From positions 1 to 54,918 of the forward strand of contig CALGLU010000019.1 of NCBI GenBank assembly GCA_937959275.1: DNA of 54,918 bases. Reading direction: 5' to 3'. The notes beneath the pieces were generated by a model. It was not told the DNA's origin. It searched no databases and worked only from the letters and a program-made list of their open reading frames with translations. Each line of letters begins with the position of its first letter. Position 1 is the stretch's first letter. Below are positions 38,276-47,811 of this stretch, piece by piece. The translations under genes were made by a program, and so were the position numbers. The DNA is from an uncultured Saprospiraceae bacterium (lineage in GTDB: Bacteria > Bacteroidota > Bacteroidia > Chitinophagales > Saprospiraceae).

Positions 38276-41200
38276 ATGAAGAATAAAGTGAGTAAAATTA
38301 AATGGATACTTTTTGTTTTCAGTGCAGTCCTATTGACGCAATGCCAGACAGACACTGAGGCAATTGTTGACTTAAAGAAAGGCAGTCATATTGCACTAAT
38401 CGGCAATAACCTTTGTTCTAGAATGTTGAATTTTGGTTACTTCGAGACAGAGCTTCAGTCGCGATTTCCAGATAGCCTATTGTATGTTAGGAATATGTGT
38501 GATGGTGGTAACCGACCTGGATTTAGACCTCACTCAGGTAGGCCCAAGCCGTGGGCATTTCCGGGTGCTGAAAACTTTTATGACGAATTAGCAAAAGATT
38601 CAAATAGTAAAGGACATTTAGAATCTGAAGATGAATGGTTGACGAGGCATAAGACAGATATGGTTATTGCATTTTTTGGCTATAACGAATCCTTTGGTGG
38701 TACTGAAGCTCTTGATAATTATAAAGCTGAATTGACAGCATTTATTGATCATACAAAACAACAAAAGTATAATGGTAATAGTGCACCAGAATTAGTATTA
38801 GTATCTCCAATTGCATTTGAAAAGGTGAACAGTGATGAAGACTTGCCTTCTGGTGAATCACAAAATGAGAATCTGAAATTGTATGCAGATGCCATGAAGG
38901 AGGTCGCTCTTCAAAATGAGATCGAGTTTGTAGATGTGTATAGTCCATCAGCAAAATGGTTTGCAGGGAGTGACAACCTGACAAGTGATGGATCACAATT
39001 AAATGATGCTGGCTATGAGAAATTTTCAGTGAATCTAGTAGACCAGATTTTTGGAGGCTCCGCAGGGACTTCTTCAAATTGGGAGCTAATCCATGATGCC
39101 GTGATGGAGAAGAATTGGTTTTGGCACAACGATTTTAAAATGCCAAATGGCGTCCATGCTTTTGGGAGACGATACGATCCTTTTGGCCCAGCTAATTATC
39201 CCTATGAATATATCAAGCTACGGGAGATGACCTCCATTCGTGATACTGCGATTTGGATGGCGAATCAAGGAGAGAAAATGGACTTGGCTGCAGCGGATGC
39301 AAAGACGAGCCCATTGAAAGAAGTAGAAAGTAATTTTAAGCCAGGCGATTATGGTCGTGGCGATGGTATCTATTTATATGGAGACGAAGCAACTGATGCC
39401 TTGACTGTCCCTGAGGGTTATAAAATCGAACTCTTTGCCTCCGAACGCGAATTTGAAGATCTAGCTAATCCAGTGCAATTGTCATTTGATAATAAGGGCA
39501 GATTGTGGGTAGCGGTTATGCCAACCTATCCCCACTGGAAGCCAGGGGACCCAAAGCCAAACGATAAAATTATCATTTTAGAAGATACAGATGGAGATAA
39601 TAAAGCTGATAAGCAAACGACTTTTTTAGATGGCTTACACATTCCTGTAGGGTTTGAGTTTGCACCAGAAGGCGTGTATGTTTCACAAGGCACGAATTTA
39701 AAATTATTCACAGATACGGATGGGGATGATAAGGCGGATACAGAAGAAATTATCATGAGTGGTTTTGATGATCATGATACGCACCATGTCATTAGTGCAT
39801 TTTGTGCAGATCCGTCAGGCGCACTTTACATGGGCGAGGGTGTCTTTTTACATACAAATGTAGAGACATCTTATGGACCGGTACGTGGAACCAACGGAGG
39901 CTTCTATCGCTATTCACCACAGCGCAGACATTTAGAGCGTACAGCCCAAGTGTCGATTCCTAATCCTTGGGGTATCGCTTTTGATCATTGGGGCCAACCC
40001 ATTTTTGCAGAAACATCAGGGCCTTCTGTTCGTTGGATGTTGCCTGGATCAGTCAAACCTAGATATGGCGTTGGCTCAGATAAAGGGAAAGAGCTAATCA
40101 AAGAAGAAAATAAAGTTAGACCAACCAGTGGATTAGAATTTATACACAGTCGTCATTTTCCAGATGAGGTGCAGGGAGACATGTTGATTAATAATTCCAT
40201 AGGTTTTTTAGGCACAAGACAACATCAGTTTTTGGATGACGGGACTGGATTTAAAACTGAGCTGAGGCATGATTTGATCACTGGGTCTGATAAGAATTTT
40301 AGACCTGTTGACATGGAGTTTGCACCAGATGGTTCGCTATATGTGGTGGATTGGCACAATGTCTTGATCGGTCATATGCAGCATAATGCTAGGGATCCAT
40401 ACAGAGATCATGTACATGGTCGGATCTACCGTATCACATACCCATCTAGACCTCTTGTAGAGCCAGCTAAGATTGTTGATGCCACGATTGAAGAATTATT
40501 AGACAACTTAAAATTGCCAGAGTACAGGACGAGATACCGAACCAAAAGAGAGTTGCGTGGTAGAGATCATGGACAAGTTGCTGCTGCAGTAGATAAGTGG
40601 GTAGCCCAATTAAAAGAAGATAAGGAAATAGATCAAAAACAAACAGCTACTAAAGATGAGCTGTCTTATGAACACAATTTGGTCGAAGCACTTTGGGTCT
40701 ATTGGGGGCTGAATCAAGTTAATGAAGACTTGCTCAGTGAAGTGTTAGCTGCTGAGGATTATAAAGCTAGAGCAGCAGGTGTGCGCTATGTACGTTACAA
40801 TGGGCACTTGATTGATAACCAGCTTGAGATATTTAAGGAAGCCGCTGCGGATGATCATGGTCGAGTGAGGCTCGAAGCTATCGTCGCCTCTAGTTGGTTA
40901 GACAAAGAGGATGCGATGTCAATCTTGCTAGAAGCTGGACAATATCCCTTAGATGATTGGATGGTGAATGCACATCAAACAGCCATCGCGCATGTCAATG
41001 GCGAGGCGCTTATAAAAGAAAAAGAAACTGATGACATTCCTAAAGAATTTACGAAAGAGGAAGTTGCTATTTTTGAAATGGGCAAAGAGATATATTCGCG
41101 CGATGGGTATTGTGAGACCTGTCACCAACCTCATGGCAAAGGCTTAGTTGGCACAGGCTATCCGCCACTGGCAGAAGCTCGATGGGTAACCACTGAGCCA

Positions 41201-41467
41201 GAACGATTAATTAAATTGGTGTTGAAAGGTTTGTATGGGCCGATCAGAGTTAAGAGCGTGGATTACCCTGGGACAGTACCCATGACGCCGTATGAAGGCT
41301 TACTCAATGATGAAGAAGTTGCGGCAGTCTTGTCTTACGTTCGTAGTTCCTTTGGGAATAAAGCGTCATTTATCGAACCTGCTCAAGTAAAGGCTGTCCG
41401 CGAAAGTATCAAAGACAAAAAAGGCTTTTATACACCTGCTGAACTACTGGAGGCGCATCCGTTTTAA
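38276..41467 (+). CDS. GDSL-like / PVC-type dehydrogenase / cytochrome c lipoprotein
   Basis: A 1063-residue lipoprotein (lipobox FSAVLLTQC, Cys23). In order: a GDSL-like domain (about 35-260); a seven-bladed-propeller 'membrane-bound dehydrogenase' domain of PVC type (about 375-740; LANPVQLSFDNKGRLWVA, IPNPWGIAFDHWGQPIFAE); a HEAT-like helical part; and a C-terminal cytochrome c with CETCH (C946, C949, H950). In the GDSL domain the catalytic Ser and His appear replaced (GNNLCSRM, DGSQLND). It probably oxidises a sugar or alcohol at the cell surface. ATG 38276 is preferred to GTG 38246. Confidence 0.85.
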   Translation: MKNKVSKIKWILFVFSAVLLTQCQTDTEAIVDLKKGSHIALIGNNLCSRMLNFGYFETELQSRFPDSLLYVRNMCDGGNRPGFRPHSGRPKPWAFPGAENFYDELAKDSNSKGHLESEDEWLTRHKTDMVIAFFGYNESFGGTEALDNYKAELTAFIDHTKQQKYNGNSAPELVLVSPIAFEKVNSDEDLPSGESQNENLKLYADAMKEVALQNEIEFVDVYSPSAKWFAGSDNLTSDGSQLNDAGYEKFSVNLVDQIFGGSAGTSSNWELIHDAVMEKNWFWHNDFKMPNGVHAFGRRYDPFGPANYPYEYIKLREMTSIRDTAIWMANQGEKMDLAAADAKTSPLKEVESNFKPGDYGRGDGIYLYGDEATDALTVPEGYKIELFASEREFEDLANPVQLSFDNKGRLWVAVMPTYPHWKPGDPKPNDKIIILEDTDGDNKADKQTTFLDGLHIPVGFEFAPEGVYVSQGTNLKLFTDTDGDDKADTEEIIMSGFDDHDTHHVISAFCADPSGALYMGEGVFLHTNVETSYGPVRGTNGGFYRYSPQRRHLERTAQVSIPNPWGIAFDHWGQPIFAETSGPSVRWMLPGSVKPRYGVGSDKGKELIKEENKVRPTSGLEFIHSRHFPDEVQGDMLINNSIGFLGTRQHQFLDDGTGFKTELRHDLITGSDKNFRPVDMEFAPDGSLYVVDWHNVLIGHMQHNARDPYRDHVHGRIYRITYPSRPLVEPAKIVDATIEELLDNLKLPEYRTRYRTKRELRGRDHGQVAAAVDKWVAQLKEDKEIDQKQTATKDELSYEHNLVEALWVYWGLNQVNEDLLSEVLAAEDYKARAAGVRYVRYNGHLIDNQLEIFKEAAADDHGRVRLEAIVASSWLDKEDAMSILLEAGQYPLDDWMVNAHQTAIAHVNGEALIKEKETDDIPKEFTKEEVAIFEMGKEIYSRDGYCETCHQPHGKGLVGTGYPPLAEARWVTTEPERLIKLVLKGLYGPIRVKSVDYPGTVPMTPYEGLLNDEEVAAVLSYVRSSFGNKASFIEPAQVKAVRESIKDKKGFYTPAELLEAHPF

Positions 41468-41470
41468 TCT

Positions 41471-42448
41471 ATGCGAGTTGTTATATTTGGCGGTGCAGGT
41501 TTTTTGGGTAGGCAATTAGCTTTAGCTCTACTCAGCCAAGAGACACTTGTCGTAAATGGAGAAAGTGCCCGAGTCATTTCAGAAATTATAATTGCAGATA
41601 AACACATCGATCAATCGTTCCCAACAGATAATCGACTAAAGTTTTTCGAATTCGATGCCAGTCGTGCTAGTCAATTGAAATCGTTTCTCAAGCAAGAGGT
41701 TGATGTTATTTTTCATTTAGCTGCAGTCGTCAGTGGAGAAGCAGAGTTGGATTTTGAGTTAGGAATGGAAGTCAATTTATACATGACTCTCCATATGTTG
41801 GATCTATTCCGAAGGCAGAAAAAGAATCCAGTCTTTGTCTTTGCTAGCAGTTGTGCAGTTTTTGGTGGAGAGCTGTCTGAGTTTGTCACCGATGCGACCG
41901 CTACAACGCCAATGAGTTCGTATGGTACCCAAAAAGCAGCTTCAGAATTATTAATTAACGATTACAGTCGCCGAGGTTTTGTGAATGGGAGAGTGCTGCG
42001 CTTGCCGACGATAGCGATTCGACCAGGCAAGGCAAATGCAGCGACTTCGTCATTCATTAGTAGTATTGTGAGAGATACACTGCAAGGAAAGAGAGCGAAC
42101 TGCCCTGTATCAAAGGAGGCTGAGTTTTTTATTTTATCGCCTGAGGGTGTCATTTTCGATTTCATACATGCAGCGGGATTAAAAGATGAGCAACTAGGTT
42201 CTAACCGTATCATGTCCTTACCTGGCTTAACGGTTTCAATTGAAGAGATGGTATCAGCATTAGAAGAGATAGCAGGGCAGGAGGTTGTGGATCGAATCGA
42301 TTGGAAACCGGATGCATTTTTAGAAAGTATTGTCTTGACGTGGCCGGCTCATTTTAAAACAGAAAGGGGAGCGGCTTTGGGTTTTTATGAAGAGTTGTCG
42401 GTCCATGAGATTATAAAGAATTTTATTGCCAATCATATGAATACATAA
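41471..42448 (+). CDS. denD: NAD-dependent epimerase/dehydrogenase, D-erythronate dehydrogenase-like
   Basis: A 325-residue extended SDR. The N-terminal GGAGFLGRQLA binds NAD; FASSCAVFGGEL supplies the catalytic Ser and SYGTQKAASELL the YxxxK pair. The segment GRVLRLPTIAIRPGKANAATSSF and the PGLTVSIEEM region resemble D-erythronate dehydrogenases (DenD), which oxidise D-erythronate to 2-oxotetronate. It begins 3 bp after the preceding stop. The fold is sure; the substrate is likely but not proven. Confidence 0.75.
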   Translation: MRVVIFGGAGFLGRQLALALLSQETLVVNGESARVISEIIIADKHIDQSFPTDNRLKFFEFDASRASQLKSFLKQEVDVIFHLAAVVSGEAELDFELGMEVNLYMTLHMLDLFRRQKKNPVFVFASSCAVFGGELSEFVTDATATTPMSSYGTQKAASELLINDYSRRGFVNGRVLRLPTIAIRPGKANAATSSFISSIVRDTLQGKRANCPVSKEAEFFILSPEGVIFDFIHAAGLKDEQLGSNRIMSLPGLTVSIEEMVSALEEIAGQEVVDRIDWKPDAFLESIVLTWPAHFKTERGAALGFYEELSVHEIIKNFIANHMNT

Positions 42449-42472
42449 GCGTGTTCAATTTAAAGTTTATAG

Positions 42473-43219
42473 ATGTCTAAAACGATTATTGTGACAGGAG
42501 CAGGTTCGGGAATTGGAAGAGATTATGCGATGGCTTTGCTCAACAGAAACGACTCAGTCGTCTTAGCAGGCAGGCGGATGGAATCATTAGAAGAGACTGT
42601 CGCGCTAGCTGAAGGTCAAGGTAAAAGTCTTTGTGTGTCAACGGATGTTTGTGATAAAAGTAGCGTTCAAGAGTTATTTGCAAAAGCGGCTGATACGTTT
42701 GGTCAACTTGATGTTGTATTTAACAATGCAGGGATTAGTGGTCGCGGTGTCCTGCTAGAAGACATGGATTTAGAGGATTGGAAAAGGGTAGTCGATACGA
42801 ATTTGACAGGTATGTTTTTGTGCATCCAAGAGTCATTTAAACTGATGAAGCATCAAGAGTCGATGGGAGGCCGAATAATTAATAATGGTTCTATCTCTGC
42901 TCATGTGCCGAGACCCAATTCTGCACCATACACATCGACAAAGCATGCTGTGAGTGGCTTAACAAAATCTGCGGGATTGGACGGACGTAAATATAATATT
43001 GCTGTCAGTCAGATTGATATTGGGAACGCGCTGACACCGATGGCAAAGCCAATGACACGTGGCGTACCTCAAGCGGATGGAGAGATTCGAGTTGAGCCAA
43101 CGATGGATGTTAGCCATGTGACCGACTTGTTGCTGTACATGACTGATTTGCCACTTGGCGTGAATGTACCTTTTGCGACTGTCATGGCGACAGCGATGCC
43201 GTATATCGGTAGAGGCTAA
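42473..43219 (+). CDS. Short-chain dehydrogenase/reductase
   Basis: A 248-residue classical SDR: TGAGSGIGRDYA cofactor site, NNAGISGRG, catalytic Ser in NNGSISAHVPRP and YTSTKHAV with Tyr and Lys. It lies 24 bp after the DenD-like gene and is probably in the same operon. The substrate is unknown. Confidence 0.9.
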   Translation: MSKTIIVTGAGSGIGRDYAMALLNRNDSVVLAGRRMESLEETVALAEGQGKSLCVSTDVCDKSSVQELFAKAADTFGQLDVVFNNAGISGRGVLLEDMDLEDWKRVVDTNLTGMFLCIQESFKLMKHQESMGGRIINNGSISAHVPRPNSAPYTSTKHAVSGLTKSAGLDGRKYNIAVSQIDIGNALTPMAKPMTRGVPQADGEIRVEPTMDVSHVTDLLLYMTDLPLGVNVPFATVMATAMPYIGRG

Positions 43220-43266
43220 GGTGGCTGTCATCTCGATTATAGGGTGATATAAAATTAGTGGAATCA

Positions 43267-43396
43267 AACCCCTGTATCCCCCTTATTCATCAGGAGGACA
43301 TAGCAACTCTGTTTTAATATACTTTTAAAATAACAAAGCAATTTAGCTTAATAAAAAGTTTAAATATCCCCTTTTTCAAGGGGGATACAGGGGGTT
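43267..43396. repeat. Inverted pair of CCCCTGTATCCCCC repeats
   Basis: AACCCCTGTATCCCCCTT (43267-43284) and its complement AAGGGGGATACAGGGGGTT (43378-43396) enclose about 93 bp with no ORF. The same motif recurs at 28526 and in all repeat units around araA. The rest of 43220-43521 contains nothing recognised. Confidence 0.75.
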
Positions 43397-43521
43397 CCGT
43401 ATTATAGGTTTTTGATTAAATTCTAAGTCTCGATTCAAAGAGAGTATTATTTTTATCGCAGGGGTTACTTTCCCAAAATATAGACACTATAGCTTGAGCG
43501 CCTAAACGTAATTCAGTTATT

Positions 43522-43758
43522 ATGAACACAATTGCAACATATCCCAAAGAGTTTATTTCAGATCGTCAATCATTTAGTAAACGAGAAGTAGAAGTTCTGC
43601 GGGAGATGGCAGGCGGATTTACTGATGTCGAAATAGGACGAAAACTCTTCCTATCTCACTACACAATACAGGGCTATAGAAAACAACTATTCTTAAAATT
43701 CGACGCTAAAAATAGTTGCCATCTAGTATACAAAGCTTGTCAAATTGGTTTGATATAA
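43522..43758 (+). CDS. Stand-alone LuxR-type HTH protein, copy 1
   Basis: A 78-residue protein that is little more than a LuxR/GerE DNA-binding domain: FSKREVEVLREMAGGFTDVEIGRKLFLSHYTIQGYRKQLFLKF. It has no receiver or ligand domain. A paralogue follows 195 bp downstream. The target is unknown. Confidence 0.85.
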   Translation: MNTIATYPKEFISDRQSFSKREVEVLREMAGGFTDVEIGRKLFLSHYTIQGYRKQLFLKFDAKNSCHLVYKACQIGLI

Positions 43759-43953
43759 GCCGGTTCACAGTTTTTGGTTTTGTTTTTTTCTACACATTTT
43801 GAAGCTCTTGAACATCCATTCGTCTATTAGATCAAGCCATTGTATAGTCGATTCATGCCGTTCATTCCTTTTTTAAAATAGCTGCACAAATAGGTATTAA
43901 CTTTAAGTGAATAATTGATTTAATGTTCACTTTTAATTGAAATACTTCCACTT

Positions 43954-44190
43954 ATGAATTTTGCAATACAGAATCCCCAATTTACAGCATCTGTTAAAGT
44001 GATGACATCAAAGCGTGAGCGAGAAGTTATGGCTTTAATGACGAAAGGCCTTACTGATATTGAAATAGGCAAAGAACTTTTTTTATCTCCCTATACCATT
44101 AATACGCATCGAAAAAACCTCATGATCAAGTTTAACGCGAGGAATAGTTGTCAATTGGTTTATAAAGCGAGCAAACTGGGAGTCGTTTGA
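43954..44190 (+). CDS. Stand-alone LuxR-type HTH protein, copy 2
   Basis: A 78-residue paralogue of the preceding gene: TSKREREVMALMTKGLTDIEIGKELFLSPYTINTHRKNLMIKFNARNSCQLVYKASKLG. This copy has the more canonical recognition helix (SPYTINTHRKNLM). The C-terminal NSCxLVYKA segment is shared by both and may be a dimerisation or family-specific feature. Confidence 0.85.
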   Translation: MNFAIQNPQFTASVKVMTSKREREVMALMTKGLTDIEIGKELFLSPYTINTHRKNLMIKFNARNSCQLVYKASKLGVV

Positions 44191-44371
44191 CTATAAATCA
44201 GAGGACAGCATAATACCTCGGGTTTAAAGAGGCATACATGAAGGAAATGTAAATAGCCAAATAGTGAGTGTATATCAATCATTTCGCTCATTAAAGAGCT
44301 GAAACTCTAAGGCTGACCATCAATTGGATTAAAATTTGATATTACCAGATGTAGTATCAAATTATCACCTC

Positions 44372-45439
44372 ATGCTTAATAGTAGTAATCAGTTGCGTTT
44401 CTGTATTGTATTGGTAGGCTTGTTTCTATCAATTGCCACTTCGAGTATCTCACAATCGTATGATTTGGCCTTAGTCTTAGAAGAAACGAATCCTGGGACG
44501 TATGCCATTGGAGATCAAGTAAGTCATACAATCACCATTTGTAATCAAGGAAATTTTTCAGCTTCTACTATAGAAGTTATAGATCATATACCTGCTGGTA
44601 TGAGTCTAAGTCAAGCTGATATTAACGGCTGGACAGGGCCATCGTCAGGGCCAGTAACGAATACGATCAGTGCTATACCTGCCGGTGTATGTACGACATT
44701 GGATATTTTGTTAATAATCGGTCCGAGTGTAGTAAGTGCTAGTATGGTGAATCATGCAGAAATTAGCCAGGACAATGGAAATGATATTGATAGCTCGCCA
44801 GACAATATTCTCGGTAACGATGCAGGAGGCGCTCCTAATTCACCCGCAGATAACATGATGTTTGGATCTGGTACAGGAAGTCCAGGAGATGAAATAGCCT
44901 CAACAGATGAAGATGATCATGATTCAGAAATGATTTTGATCCAAGCACCAAGTTTAAGTCTTGACAAAATTGGAGATCAGTCAGGAATCAGCAATCCGCC
45001 TCAAGTAGGGCAAGTGATTCAATATAATTTTACTATTTGTAATACTGGAACCGATCCAATAAATAACATCTCCGTGAGTGATCCATTGGTATCTATCACA
45101 GGCTTACCGATTAGCTTGGCACCCGGAGCATGTAATAATACAGGATTTACAGGCGCCTATGTATTAACTTTCTTCGATATTGAAGCAGAAAGTGTCACCA
45201 ATACAGCTTCAGCTCAAGGGACTGTTTTCGATGGAGAAAGTATAACGGCTTTAAGTACAGAGATCACAGTGTTTGGACTTGCAGAGCCAGCAAACCCAAT
45301 GATCGAAACGGCTGATGGTGATGTGTATGTAGGCAATGCGGTTAATGGAGTCATTTTGACAGCGCCGAATGGACTGTGTTATAGACTTCGTGTTGAGAAT
45401 GGAGGAATACTAGAAGTAGAACAAGTCACATGTCCCTAA
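44372..45439 (+). CDS. Secreted DUF11-repeat protein
   Basis: A 355-residue secreted protein. The signal peptide (RFCIVLVGLFLSIATSSISQ) is followed by two DUF11 domains (about 20-140 and 195-305; YAIGDQVSHTITICNQGNFSAST and QVGQVIQYNFTICNTGTDPINN). A short C-terminal module, GDVYVGNAVNGVILTAPNG, follows. It is a surface protein of unknown role. The TTG at 44336 gives a longer frame; the ATG at 44372 fits the signal peptide better. Confidence 0.8.
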   Translation: MLNSSNQLRFCIVLVGLFLSIATSSISQSYDLALVLEETNPGTYAIGDQVSHTITICNQGNFSASTIEVIDHIPAGMSLSQADINGWTGPSSGPVTNTISAIPAGVCTTLDILLIIGPSVVSASMVNHAEISQDNGNDIDSSPDNILGNDAGGAPNSPADNMMFGSGTGSPGDEIASTDEDDHDSEMILIQAPSLSLDKIGDQSGISNPPQVGQVIQYNFTICNTGTDPINNISVSDPLVSITGLPISLAPGACNNTGFTGAYVLTFFDIEAESVTNTASAQGTVFDGESITALSTEITVFGLAEPANPMIETADGDVYVGNAVNGVILTAPNGLCYRLRVENGGILEVEQVTCP

Positions 45440-45548
45440 TTGTAAATTAAATAACATTCACTAACCGAATCGATCAAATTAACTTAAACTCTTTTTGATA
45501 ATTGGATTTTTTTGAGTGTTATTTTTATATTTTTATTGAAAATGACAC

Positions 45549-46265
45549 ATGATGAAACACATCTTATTACTTCTCTTTTTAGGCTCTTATAGCTTAATCT
45601 TACATGCACAAATCAAAGACCCCAAAGCTACGGAGGTCTGGGAGCCAGAGCCACGAGTTGTCACTGCCCAATCCATGGCTGCTCCTTCAGACGCAATAGT
45701 CCTAGATGGATCAGCTTGGGTACAAAAAGATGGGAGTGCATTAAAATGGACTGATGAGAATGGAGTGCTGACTGTTGTGAAAGGTACAGGCCCAATTTTT
45801 ACTAAGGAAAAATTTGGTGATTGCCAGCTGCATGTCGAATGGCGCACGCCAACAGTCATTGAAGGGGAAGGACAGGGGAGAGGGAATAGCGGTATCTTCC
45901 TCCAAAAGATATATGAACTACAAGTATTAGACAGCTACCAAAATCGAACCTATTCAAACGGCCAAGCTGGATCGATTTATAAACAAACCATGCCCCTAGT
46001 CAATGCCATGAGCCCGCCTGGCGAATGGAATACTTACGATATTATTTACAAGAAGCCACACTTTAATGCGGATGGCGTCAAGGTGTCTCCAGCCTATATT
46101 ACGGTTTTGCACAACGGTGTGCTCATCCAAAACCATACAGAAATTAGAGGCACAACACCGTACGTTGGCTTACCCAAGAATCCAGCCCACGGAGATGATG
46201 TCATTCAAATTCAAGACCATGGTAATCCTGTTAGCTTTCGAAATATGTGGATTAGGAAACTTTAA
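45549..46265 (+). CDS. Secreted DUF1080 protein (3-keto-disaccharide hydrolase family)
   Basis: A 238-residue protein with a signal peptide (MKHILLLLFLGSYSLILHA) and one DUF1080 concanavalin-like domain: LHVEWRTP, GRGNSGIFLQKIYELQVLDSY and NTYDIIYKKPHFN. Family members cleave 3-keto-glycosides or bind glycans. In other bacteria they occur together with PVC-type dehydrogenases such as that at 38276. The array of palindromes begins directly after its stop codon. Confidence 0.88.
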   Translation: MMKHILLLLFLGSYSLILHAQIKDPKATEVWEPEPRVVTAQSMAAPSDAIVLDGSAWVQKDGSALKWTDENGVLTVVKGTGPIFTKEKFGDCQLHVEWRTPTVIEGEGQGRGNSGIFLQKIYELQVLDSYQNRTYSNGQAGSIYKQTMPLVNAMSPPGEWNTYDIIYKKPHFNADGVKVSPAYITVLHNGVLIQNHTEIRGTTPYVGLPKNPAHGDDVIQIQDHGNPVSFRNMWIRKL

Positions 46266-46790
46266 AAATCAAAATCAAAATCAAAATTAAAAAGCCATGC
46301 CGTTGTTGGTCTCCGAACCAATGACGTTGAAATCAAAATTACAATTAAAAAAGCCATGCCGTTGTTGGTCTCCGAACCAACGACATTGTAATCACAATTA
46401 AAATTAAAATTAAAATCAAAAATGCCATGCTGTTGTTGGTCTCCGAACCAACGACGTTGCAATTAAAATCAAAATTAAAAAGCCATGCCGTTGTTGGTCT
46501 CCGAACCAATGACGTTGAAATCAAAATTACAATTAAAAAAGCCATGCCGTTGTTGGTCTCCGAACCAACGACATTATAATCAAAATCAAAATTAAAATAA
46601 AAAAAAGCCATGCCGTTGTTGGTCTCCGAACCAACGACGTTGCAATTAAAATTAAAATTAAAATCAAAAATGCCATGCTGTTGTTGGTCTCCGAACCAAC
46701 GACGTTGAAATCAAAATCAAAATTAAAATCAAAAAGCCATGCCGTTGTTGGTCTCCGAACCAACGACATTGTAATCAAAAATCAAAATCA
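46266..46790. repeat. Array of eight palindromic repeats with AT-rich spacers
   Basis: Eight copies of a ~36-bp unit around GTTGTTGGTCTCCGAACCAA, near 46308, 46363, 46437, 46495, 46554, 46619, 46684 and 46747. Each can form a stem (GTTGTTGGT with ACCAACGAC). The spacers, 19-38 bp, are built of AAAATC and AAAATT words and are not unique sequences. No ORF here is credible. Confidence 0.85.
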
Positions 46791-46825
46791 AAAATTTATT
46801 ATTTACGGACAAGACCGATACATAA

Positions 46826-47371
46826 ATGAAAAAAATATTAATCATCACAGGAGACGGAGGAGAGAGCTACGAAACCTTATATGCCAAACATCGCTTTGAG
46901 GAAGAAGGGTGGGAGGCAGTTGTCGCAGCCCCCACTAAAAAATTATTGAATTTGGTGATCCATGATTTTGAGCCTGGCTGGGATACCTACGTAGAGCGTA
47001 AAGGCTATTATGTCGAATCGGATATAGCTATGGCGGATGTCAAGCCTGCGGACTACGAAGCCGTTTTATTAATTGGTGGCAGAGCACCTGAGTTTTTGCG
47101 AAATGATCAAACAGTAATCGACATCGTTAGACATTTTTCAGACAATGATAAATTCATTTTTGCAATCTGTCATGGGATTCAAATCCTCGTCACTGCAGGC
47201 TTAGTCAAAGACAAAAATATTACCTGCTACGAACACGTCAAGTTTGAAGTTGAAAGTTGTGGTGGCACCTTTATCGGCAAAGATCAAGCAGTCCAAGATG
47301 GTAAAATTATCACTGGTCAGACGTGGCAAAGCCATCCTGATTTTTATCGACTAGTGTTTAGCTCCTTATAG
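46826..47371 (+). CDS. DJ-1/PfpI-family protein
   Basis: A 181-residue class I amidotransferase-like protein with the nucleophile elbow AICHGIQIL (Cys) and YEAVLLIGGRAPEF upstream. Such proteins act as glyoxalase-like deglycases, chaperones or peptidases; which applies is unknown. The last codons and the stop (AGCTCCTTATAG) are part of the conserved box before a heptamer array. Confidence 0.88.
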   Translation: MKKILIITGDGGESYETLYAKHRFEEEGWEAVVAAPTKKLLNLVIHDFEPGWDTYVERKGYYVESDIAMADVKPADYEAVLLIGGRAPEFLRNDQTVIDIVRHFSDNDKFIFAICHGIQILVTAGLVKDKNITCYEHVKFEVESCGGTFIGKDQAVQDGKIITGQTWQSHPDFYRLVFSSL

Positions 47372-47811
47372 TCGCAGTGTTGCGTTTTGTGTGTTGGGTG
47401 TGGAAGCGAAGCGAACATCACGCAGTGAACGTGAGTGAATGGCGGGGTTGAGTGATGGCTCATTTGTAGAAACACATTTACTGCTTTTAATGAGCTAACA
47501 ATTTTACCAGAAAATCAATAAACTAAAGGTGTGAAAAATAAAAAAATACTAATGGACAATGTCTATTGCTGTTTATCTAAGCCCTTTGACCTCATTGAGG
47601 TATATTCATTGTAGTACAGTATATTCAAAGGGCTTAGATCAATTAAATGTGGATTATCGTCCTTAATTATGGATGGATAGCGTGAATCCCAAAGGCACGA
47701 GCTTTAAAGCTTAATTGAAGCCTTATTCAAATAAGATTAACCATTTCAATTTCCAAAATCCAACTCAACACACAACACTCAACACCCAACACTGTGCGAC
47801 CGCAGGAAGCA
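47360..47811. repeat. Converging box-plus-heptamer elements and an inverted repeat
   Basis: The box AGCTCCTTATAGTCGCAGTG (47360-47379) and TGTGTTGGGTGTGG follow the DJ-1 gene. A mirror element (47762-47811, box on the minus strand with GGTCGCACAGTG and four CAACACC-type heptamers) follows araD. Between them, CTAAGCCCTTTGA and TCAAAGGGCTTAG (about 47577-47637) form a 12-bp stem. No gene is seen. Confidence 0.7.

Noticed and set aside
46266-46790. CRISPR array
   Set aside because: Regular palindromic repeats are present, but spacers are low-complexity AAAATC words of variable length and no cas gene is nearby.
46262-46899. ORFs of 66-88 residues over the palindrome array
   Set aside because: Their translations are repeats of SLVRRPTTAWLF and FDFNFDF, produced by the repeats themselves.
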